The position numbers and the translations under genes were made by a program. From an uncultured Shimia sp. (GTDB lineage: Bacteria; Pseudomonadota; Alphaproteobacteria; Rhodobacterales; Rhodobacteraceae), in contig CALCOY010000060.1 of the NCBI GenBank assembly GCA_937897325.1, forward strand, positions 1 through 49,612: a stretch of 49,612 bases of DNA, read 5' to 3'. Positions 43,324 to 49,612 of the stretch are shown here, in pieces (within the stretch, counting starts at the first letter, position 1; each line of letters starts with the position of its first letter). The notes under the pieces were generated by a model, which did no database searches, had not been told where the DNA came from, and saw only the letters and a program-made list of their open reading frames with translations.

Positions 43324-44829
43324 ATGGCCAAACCCAAAAAGACCCCGCGCCCGAAGGCAGAAACGCCCAAAGGCTTCCGCGATTATTTCGGCGCCGAAGT
43401 GACAGAGCGGGCCGAAATGCTGCAAAAGATCGCCAGGGTTTATCATCGCTATGGCTTCGATGCATTTGAATCCTCGGCCGTGGAGACCGTTGAGGCCTTG
43501 GGAAAGTTCCTGCCAGATGTGGACCGCCCAAACGAGGGCGTCTTCGCCTGGCAAGAAGATGACGACTGGCTGGCGCTGCGCTACGACATGACGGCACCCC
43601 TGGCCCGGGTCTATGCCCAGCACCGCAACGACCTGCCAAATCCATACCGGCGCTACACGATGGGCCCCGTTTGGCGCAACGAGAAGCCCGGACCAGGACG
43701 GTTTCGGCAGTTCTACCAATGCGATGCAGACACGGTGGGCACGGCCTCAATGGCTGCCGATGCTGAGATCTGCGCGATGCTGTCCGATTGCCTCGAAGAG
43801 GTTGGCATCCCGCGTGGGGACTACGTGATCCGGGTCAACAACCGGAAGGTTTTGAACGGAGTTTTGGATCTGATCTTCGGCTTCGATAGCAAGTCCGAAG
43901 ACGCTGTTTTGTCGGCTGTGTACGACACTGAGATGCAAAAAGACGAAGTCCTGCGAGCGGTGGACAAGTACGACAAATTCGGCCGGGAAGGCGTTCAACT
44001 GTTGCTGACCACGGGCCGGGAAGACGCGTCTGGCGATTTCACCGAGGGCGTTAATCTGACTGCTGACCAAGCCGCCACAATACTGAACTTCGTGGAAGCG
44101 CGCGGTGCTTCAAACGCGACGACAATCAAGAACTTGGAAGATCTCCTCGGGGCAGCAGGGCGCGGTCTCGACGGGGTGGAGGAGCTTCGAACAATATCCG
44201 ACTTGCTCTTGTCCGCTGGATACGCCGAGGATCAAATAATCATTGATCCATCTGTGGTGCGCGGTCTGGGCTACTATACCGGTCCGGTCTACGAGGCGGA
44301 GTTAACCTTTGAGATCGAGGATGAAAAGGGCCGTCCGCGCAACTTTGGTTCCGTCGCTGGCGGCGGACGCTATGATGACCTCGTGAAGCGGTTTACCGGA
44401 CAGGAGGTCCCCGCGACCGGTGTGTCGATCGGGGTGGATCGATTGCTGGCCGCTCTACATGCGAAGGGGCGCCTCGACACTCAATCGGCTGGACCAGTCG
44501 TCGTTACGGTCATGGATCGTGACCGAATGTCAGACTATCAGGCGATGGTGGCGGATCTGCGCAATGCGGGTATCCGGTCCGAGGTCTATTTGGGAAATCC
44601 AAAGAATTTCGGCAATCAGCTCAGATATGCAGACAAGCGTGACTCTCCTGCCGCTGTGATCGCGGGCAGTGATGAATTCGACCGAAATGTCGTGCAGATC
44701 AAGGACCTGATCCTGGGCGCGAAGATCGCTGAAACCGCCAGCCTTGAGGAATGGAAAGACCGGCCCAGCCAGTTCGAAGTGCCAAGGGACCAGATGGTCG
44801 CCAGATTGCGCGAGATCCTTGAAAAATGA
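43324..44829 (+). CDS. hisS: Histidyl-tRNA synthetase
   Basis: This class II aminoacyl-tRNA synthetase of 501 residues charges tRNA-His. It shows [22 protein letters not shown] (motif 1 region), [27 protein letters not shown] (motif 2), the histidine-binding blocks [11 protein letters not shown] and AGGGRYDDL, motif 3 ([14 protein letters not shown]), and a C-terminal anticodon-binding domain ([32 protein letters not shown]). ATG 43324 follows AAAAGGTG; the frame upstream to 43027 is a shadow over slyX. The stop overlaps the hisZ ATG. Confidence 0.96.
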   Translation: MAKPKKTPRPKAETPKGFRDYFGAEVTERAEMLQKIARVYHRYGFDAFESSAVETVEALGKFLPDVDRPNEGVFAWQEDDDWLALRYDMTAPLARVYAQHRNDLPNPYRRYTMGPVWRNEKPGPGRFRQFYQCDADTVGTASMAADAEICAMLSDCLEEVGIPRGDYVIRVNNRKVLNGVLDLIFGFDSKSEDAVLSAVYDTEMQKDEVLRAVDKYDKFGREGVQLLLTTGREDASGDFTEGVNLTADQAATILNFVEARGASNATTIKNLEDLLGAAGRGLDGVEELRTISDLLLSAGYAEDQIIIDPSVVRGLGYYTGPVYEAELTFEIEDEKGRPRNFGSVAGGGRYDDLVKRFTGQEVPATGVSIGVDRLLAALHAKGRLDTQSAGPVVVTVMDRDRMSDYQAMVADLRNAGIRSEVYLGNPKNFGNQLRYADKRDSPAAVIAGSDEFDRNVVQIKDLILGAKIAETASLEEWKDRPSQFEVPRDQMVARLREILEK

Positions 44830-45884
44830 ACCGCCCCAAAGCGTTTGAATTGCGTGCGCGGTTTGAAGCCGCAGGCGCGACGATCGTCGAGCCGCCCGTT
44901 CTGCAGCCCGCAGAAACGCTGCTGGACCTCTACGGTGAAGACATCCGCGCGCGGGCTTATGTCACATCCGACGCGCTTCGTGGGGAACAGATGCTCCGCC
45001 CGGATTTCACGGTGCCCGTCGTGCAGATGCACATGGCCGAAGGGGCGGAGCCTGCGCGCTACACCTATGCCGGCAAAATCTTCCGACGCCAGGAAGAGGA
45101 TCCGGACCGGGCCAACGAATACTTTCAGGTGGGTTTCGAGGTATTCGATCGCACGAATCCCGCTGCCGCAGATGCAGAGGTCTTCGCGGCCATACATGAT
45201 TGCGTGAAACACCTGACCGTGGAGGCCGCGACAGGCGACATCGGCATTCTTCTGGCCGCGGTGAAAGGGCTGAAAACCAGCGAGCGGCGCAAAGCTGCGC
45301 TCTTGCGGCATATCTGGCGTCCGCGCCGCTTTCGCGCCTTGCTGGACCGATTTTCTGGTCGCACACCAGTGCCGTCTGCCCGCAAGGCATTGCTATCAGG
45401 TACCCGGTCTGGCGCGCCTATGATCGGGCTGCGCAGCGCTGCGGAAATCGCAGCCCGCATCGAAGCCTTGCGTGACGACGCGGAAGAAGGGCCCATCAGT
45501 GCGTATGAGATGGAAGCGATCGACACGCTTTTGACAGTGCGTGAAACACTGCCATTTGCTCTGGACCGCCTGAAAGACCTTACTGTCGACTTTCACAGCA
45601 TTGCTGGCGCGGTCGAGACCTTTGCAAAACGGACAAGCGCACTCTTGGACGCAGGCATCGATATCGACGCGCTGATGTTCGAGGCGAGCTATGGTCGGAC
45701 ATCGCTGGAATACTATGACGGCTTTGTTTTTGGCTTTTCAGCGACCGAACGACCCGATCTGCCACTGGTCGCCACCGGCGGGCGCTATGATGCACTGACG
45801 CGGCGCCTTGGTATGGGCGCCGAGATACCCGCGGTTGGTGGCGTTCTGCGGCCCGACCTTATCGCGATGCTGGAGGCCTCATGA
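44826..45884 (+). CDS. hisZ: ATP phosphoribosyltransferase regulatory subunit
   Basis: This 352-residue HisS-like paralogue lacks the anticodon domain and is needed by short-form HisG. It has [68 protein letters not shown], and the late [14 protein letters not shown] block. It combines with HisG into the hetero-octamer that starts histidine synthesis and senses histidine. Its start and stop both overlap neighbours as ATGA. Confidence 0.93.
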   Translation: MNRPKAFELRARFEAAGATIVEPPVLQPAETLLDLYGEDIRARAYVTSDALRGEQMLRPDFTVPVVQMHMAEGAEPARYTYAGKIFRRQEEDPDRANEYFQVGFEVFDRTNPAAADAEVFAAIHDCVKHLTVEAATGDIGILLAAVKGLKTSERRKAALLRHIWRPRRFRALLDRFSGRTPVPSARKALLSGTRSGAPMIGLRSAAEIAARIEALRDDAEEGPISAYEMEAIDTLLTVRETLPFALDRLKDLTVDFHSIAGAVETFAKRTSALLDAGIDIDALMFEASYGRTSLEYYDGFVFGFSATERPDLPLVATGGRYDALTRRLGMGAEIPAVGGVLRPDLIAMLEAS

Positions 45885-46561
45885 TCAAGCTTGGGGTACC
45901 GTCCAAGGGTCGTTTGATGGAAAAGACCTTTGACTGGTTTGCAAAGCGCGGCATCGCCCTGTCACGCTCTGGTTCTGACCGGGAATATGCCGGGCATGTG
46001 GATGGGGTGGATGGCGTCGCGCTTGTCCTACTAAGCGCCGGTGAGATCCCGCGCGAATTGGGCACTGGCCGGATCGATCTCGGCGTGACGGGCACAGATC
46101 TATTGCACGAGCGACTGCCGTTATGGGAGCGACAGGTGGAGCCGCTGGCCCAGCTTGGCTTTGGCCGCGCCGATCTGGTTATCGCGGTGCCGATGGTTTG
46201 GGACGACGTCGACAGCACAGATGATCTTGACGCCGTCGCGGCCGCTTTCCGGGCGAGACATGGTATGCGACTGAGGGTGGCCACGAAGTATCATCGATTG
46301 GTGCGCGAGTTTCTGCGGGACGCGGGGGTGGCCGATTATGCGATTGTTGATAGTCAGGGCGCGACCGAAGGGACCGTGGCAAACGAAACTGCGGAGGTGA
46401 TTGCCGACATCACCTCCAGCGGTGAGACATTGCGGGCCAATCACCTAAAGATCCTCAGCGACGGTCTGATCCTGCAATCCCAGGCCACGCTGTGGCGAAG
46501 CCGCGTGGCCAGCGGTGATCGGGCTGTCCTGGCTGGTTTTCTGGGGCATATTGGTATTTGA
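45881..46561 (+). CDS. hisG: ATP phosphoribosyltransferase, short form
   Basis: This enzyme catalyses the first committed step of histidine synthesis, joining ATP and PRPP. It has 226 residues, the short form without the C-terminal regulatory domain, consistent with hisZ next to it. Motifs are LGVPSKGRLMEKTFDWF, GRIDLGVTGTDLLHE, RVATKYHRLVREFLRDAGV, and the PRPP loop IVDSQGATEGTVANETAEVIADITSSGETL. The other his genes are not in the window. Confidence 0.95.
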   Translation: MIKLGVPSKGRLMEKTFDWFAKRGIALSRSGSDREYAGHVDGVDGVALVLLSAGEIPRELGTGRIDLGVTGTDLLHERLPLWERQVEPLAQLGFGRADLVIAVPMVWDDVDSTDDLDAVAAAFRARHGMRLRVATKYHRLVREFLRDAGVADYAIVDSQGATEGTVANETAEVIADITSSGETLRANHLKILSDGLILQSQATLWRSRVASGDRAVLAGFLGHIGI

Positions 46562-46706
46562 TCTGCTAAAGGCGACTGCGCCGCAACGTGATCTGACCCG
46601 CATTTGGGTGCGTCTGCCAGCTTTTATGTCAATGCCGTGTTTTCCAGCTATGTTCTGGATGTGATCGGGCGAATCCTCCGGCTGGACATTGTGACCCAGA
46701 GAAGCC

Positions 46707-47150
46707 TCACAGAACGCCAATTTCCGCCAACGCACGATTCAGTTCGGTCGGCAGAGGATCTTCATGTTCACGATGCTTCGGCAAATCCGGTGGGGCATCT
46801 TCGGGCTTCAGGTAGCGCCATCCCTGAAAGGGCCGCTTCGGCGCGGACTGGGTGCGGATCAGTTCCGCATCCAGCACGATTCCGCAGCGCCGGATGCCGT
46901 CTTCACCTATGATCTCGCGAAAACCAGAGATCTTCTGGCGAACTTGAATGATCCCTTGAACCACCCAGTAGATTGACCCGCCCAGCAGCAATTCCGCATC
47001 CCGTTTCGGCCACATGCGTGTGAGGTGGTAATAAGCACCGTCCGATATCTGCTTGGATCTGTGGCGTTGCCAGTTTGCGATGTCTTCCACGCTGTCGCTT
47101 CCGACCGACAATTTCACAAGATGTATCGTGGATTGATTCTGGCTGCTCAT
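46707..47150 (-). CDS. DUF1489 family protein
   Basis: This 147-residue protein is probably cytosolic. The pattern IHLVKLSVGSDSVEDIANWQ, then HLTRMWPKRDAELLLGGSIYWVVQGIIQVRQKI, then CGIVLDAELIRTQSAPKRPFQGWRYLKPEDAPPDL, is that of DUF1489, a conserved alphaproteobacterial family of unknown function. ATG 47150 gives the usual N-terminus. It is divergent from nrdJ across a 92-bp gap and convergent with hisG. Confidence 0.85.
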   Translation of the reverse strand: MSSQNQSTIHLVKLSVGSDSVEDIANWQRHRSKQISDGAYYHLTRMWPKRDAELLLGGSIYWVVQGIIQVRQKISGFREIIGEDGIRRCGIVLDAELIRTQSAPKRPFQGWRYLKPEDAPPDLPKHREHEDPLPTELNRALAEIGVL

Positions 47151-47242
47151 GGCGTATATTGTAGCTTCTTTCGCCTTGGCCTCAATGGCTGGTATCTTCT
47201 CCACAGTTTTTTGTGGATAACTCAACAGGAGGCATCCTGCCC

Positions 47243-49504
47243 GTGTCTGCTTTCGCTGCTCCCGTTGCCGAACAAATCTGGGACATGAAGTATCGCTTCA
47301 AGAGGCCTGATGGTCAGCCAATTGATCTGACGGTAGAAGACACATGGCGACGTATCGCGCGGGATCTGGCAGCCGTCGAAGAGGATCCCGCTCATTGGCA
47401 AAACCGCTTCTATGAAGCGCTGGAGGATTTTAAGTATCTCCCGGCGGGCAGGATCACGGCGGGCGCTGGCACGGCGCGGAAAGTCACGATGTTCAACTGT
47501 TTCGTGATGGGCACAATCCCCGACAGCATGGGCGGGATTTTCGATATGCTGAAAGAGGCAGCCCTGACCATGCAGCAGGGTGGCGGCATCGGCTATGATT
47601 TTTCTACGATCCGGCCAAGGGGGGCGGATGTAAAAGGCGTGGCGGCGGACGCTTCGGGGCCGCTTAGCTTCATGGATGTGTGGGACGCCATGTGCCGGAC
47701 GATCATGTCGGCGGGGTCGCGGCGCGGAGCGATGATGGCAACCATGCGCTGCGATCATCCTGACATCCTGGACTTCATCGATGCAAAATCCGATGCGGCG
47801 CGCCTGCGTATGTTCAATATGTCCGTGTTGATTACCGATCCCTTCATGGAAGCGGTCAAGGTCGATGGCGCGTGGGATCTAATCTTTGACGGCAAGGTAT
47901 ACCACACTGTTGAAGCCCGAGATCTCTGGAACCGCATCATGCAGGCCACTTATGATTATGCGGAACCCGGCGTGATCTTCATCGATAGGATCAACGCCGC
48001 CAACAACCTGAGCTATTGCGAGACCATCGCGGCAACCAACCCCTGCGGGGAACAGCCCCTCCCCCCCTATGGCGCCTGTCTTCTGGGATCCATCAACCTC
48101 GCTCGGCTTGTTAAGGCGCCCTTCGAAAGTGACGCGCAACTGGATCAAGACAAGCTCGCCGAAATCGTGGCGACGGCAGTCCGGATGATGGACAACGTGG
48201 TTGACGCGTCAAAGTTTCCGTTGGATCAACAAGCGCAGGAAGCGCAGGCCAAGCGGCGCATCGGTCTGGGCGTCACCGGGCTGGCCGATGCGCTTTTAAT
48301 GCTGGGACTGCGCTACGGCTCAGACGCGGCAGCCGCGCAGACTGAGGCGTGGCTCAAGGCGATTGCACGGGCCGCGTACATGGCTTCGGTCGACCTGGCA
48401 AAGGAGAAAGGTGCCTTCCCCCTGTTCGAGGCCGAGGCTTTTTTGTCCTCTGGCAGCATGCAAAATATGGATGATGACGTCAGAGAGGCCATTCGTACCC
48501 ATGGCATCCGCAACGCCCTTTTGACCTCCATCGCACCAACTGGGACGATCAGCCTTTATGCGGGCAACGTGTCATCCGGGATCGAACCCGTCTTTGCCTA
48601 CACATACACGCGCAAGATCCTGCAGAAAGACGGCAGCCGGACCGAAGAGGAAGTGGTCGACTATGCGGTGCAGATGTGGCGCGACTTGAAGGGTGATGCA
48701 GATTTGCCTGAGCATTTCGTGAACGCACAGACTCTTTCACCTGAAGGCCACGTGAAGATGCAAGCTGCGGCTCAGAAATGGGTCGATTCGAGCATATCGA
48801 AGACCATCAACTGCCCGGAAGATATCAGCTTTGAGGATTTCAAGGACGTTTACATGCAGGCATGGGATCAGGGCTGCAAAGGCTGCACAACCTATCGCCC
48901 CAACGCCGTAACGGGATCTGTCCTCTCGGTCAGCGAAACAACCGAGACCGAGCCGCAGATCGATACAGGCGCGGACGTTATCTACATGTCCGAACCATTG
49001 GATCGTCCCGAAGCGCTTGAAGGCAATACTTACAAGCTCAAATGGCCAGACAGCGAGCATGCGCTTTACATCACTATCAACGACCTGGTGATCGGTCAGC
49101 AGCGGCGCCCCTTCGAGGTCTTCATTAACTCCAAGAATATGGAGCATTTCGCATGGACCGTCGCGCTAACCCGTATGATCTCTGCCGTGTTTCGGCGGGG
49201 CGGAGACGTGTCATTTGTCGTCGAGGAACTCAAAGCCGTCTTTGACCCACGGGGCGGAGCCTGGATGCAGGGCAAATACATCCCCTCCATCCTGGCTGCT
49301 ATCGGCGGTGTGATCGAGCAGCACATGATCCGTATAGGCTTTATCGCAGGGGAAGGCATGGGGCTGAAGTCAGACCCCCAAGCACAGGTCGTCGGACTCG
49401 AAGGCGGACGCGGACAAGCATGCAGCAGTTGCGGACAATACGAACTCCGGATGATCGAAGGATGTATGACCTGCGGGAATTGCGGCCACTCAAAATGTAG
49501 TTAG
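47243..49504 (+). CDS. nrdJ: Class II (B12-dependent) ribonucleotide reductase
   Basis: This 753-residue enzyme reduces ribonucleotides using adenosylcobalamin, independent of oxygen. It shows YLPAGRITAGAG, TMFNCFVMG (Cys86), QQGGGIGYDFSTIRPRG, the active-site block NPCGEQPLPPYGACLLGSINLA (Cys268), and TSIAPTGTISLYAGNVSSGIEP. A C-terminal cysteine-rich tail (CSSCGQYELRMIEGCMTCGNCG) probably shuttles reducing equivalents and binds zinc. GTG 47243 is chosen because AGGAGG lies ten bases upstream; GTG 47213 in the same frame lacks one. The cob operon at 23985-26758 supplies its cofactor. Confidence 0.95.
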   Translation: MSAFAAPVAEQIWDMKYRFKRPDGQPIDLTVEDTWRRIARDLAAVEEDPAHWQNRFYEALEDFKYLPAGRITAGAGTARKVTMFNCFVMGTIPDSMGGIFDMLKEAALTMQQGGGIGYDFSTIRPRGADVKGVAADASGPLSFMDVWDAMCRTIMSAGSRRGAMMATMRCDHPDILDFIDAKSDAARLRMFNMSVLITDPFMEAVKVDGAWDLIFDGKVYHTVEARDLWNRIMQATYDYAEPGVIFIDRINAANNLSYCETIAATNPCGEQPLPPYGACLLGSINLARLVKAPFESDAQLDQDKLAEIVATAVRMMDNVVDASKFPLDQQAQEAQAKRRIGLGVTGLADALLMLGLRYGSDAAAAQTEAWLKAIARAAYMASVDLAKEKGAFPLFEAEAFLSSGSMQNMDDDVREAIRTHGIRNALLTSIAPTGTISLYAGNVSSGIEPVFAYTYTRKILQKDGSRTEEEVVDYAVQMWRDLKGDADLPEHFVNAQTLSPEGHVKMQAAAQKWVDSSISKTINCPEDISFEDFKDVYMQAWDQGCKGCTTYRPNAVTGSVLSVSETTETEPQIDTGADVIYMSEPLDRPEALEGNTYKLKWPDSEHALYITINDLVIGQQRRPFEVFINSKNMEHFAWTVALTRMISAVFRRGGDVSFVVEELKAVFDPRGGAWMQGKYIPSILAAIGGVIEQHMIRIGFIAGEGMGLKSDPQAQVVGLEGGRGQACSSCGQYELRMIEGCMTCGNCGHSKCS

Positions 49505-49612
49505 CCACCCAAACATGTAACATTTCGATGTGGTGTGTCACGAGACATGACCTAAACGGGGACTGTTGCATTAATTGCCTTGAGGCAGGGTGATGCGGGG
49601 ACATGCCGTTGA
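49505..49612. other. Window edge, possible insertion-sequence end
   Basis: After nrdJ there is no gene. The block ACTGTTGCA at 49562-49570 resembles the core of IS6-family terminal repeats (CTGTTGCA), and an ATG at 49603 could begin a coding region running off the window. The evidence is thin. Confidence 0.25.

Noticed and set aside
47151-47242. NrdR box or riboswitch before nrdJ
   Set aside because: No pair of NrdR-type palindromes and too little room for a cobalamin riboswitch; a small CCACA/TGTGG inverted repeat is all that is visible.

Overview
The window is a chromosomal stretch of an alphaproteobacterium, most likely Rhodobacteraceae (Roseobacter group). I infer this from the high GC with dense, overlapping operons, a VPLPA-CTERM exported protein, a TIGR02302 protein next to lysA, the imuA-imuB-dnaE2 mutasome behind an alphaproteobacterial GTTC-N7-GTTC LexA box, short-form HisG with HisZ, and a B12-dependent class II ribonucleotide reductase. 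No sequence search could be run; identities rest on motifs, length and gene order.

Layout. 1-1167: wreck of an IS3-type transposase and empty sequence. 1168-4675: small membrane protein, a probably dead L,D-transpeptidase, a MAPEG protein, lpd preceded by 11-bp phased repeats, and a fasciclin lipoprotein. 4682-11087: FMN-binding flavoprotein and PlsC-like acyltransferase (minus), zinc-ribbon membrane protein (plus), TIGR02302 protein and lysA (minus). 11110-15718: VPLPA-CTERM protein; argH operon with two tiny lipoproteins and a DUF2834 protein; divergent TlpA-like thioredoxin; MarR regulator divergent from an SRPBCC-like lipoprotein. 15720-16788: a second copy of the phased repeats and a decayed IS5-type transposase. 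16789-22416: SOS mutagenesis cassette. 22533-23974: lipoprotein, DUF2975 protein and Cro/CI-type regulator. 23985-26758: cobO, two Lin0512 paralogues and cobQ. 26888-29396: VOC protein, frameshifted IS110 element with a structured 5' leader (candidate bridge RNA), and a truncated exported protein. 29562-39320: one long minus-strand run joining xanthine dehydrogenase (xdhA-xdhB-xdhC) to a BMP-type ABC importer, with a secreted-protein gene broken by one in-frame stop. 39526-49504: dnaE, slyX, hisS-hisZ-hisG, a DUF1489 protein and nrdJ.

How it fits together. The xdh and BMP genes read as a purine/nucleoside uptake and oxidation operon ending in a strong terminator. The cob genes supply adenosylcobalamin, which NrdJ needs. 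DnaE is the replicative polymerase subunit, while ImuA/ImuB/DnaE2 form the damage-inducible mutagenic counterpart.

The least explained items are the phased repeat arrays (2529-2570 and 15804-15856), the IS110 leader RNA, the tandem Lin0512 pair, the hairpin terminator inside the imuB-dnaE2 gap, and two genes broken by single in-frame stops (1545-2060 and 31588-32016). I saw no CRISPR array, tRNA or rRNA.
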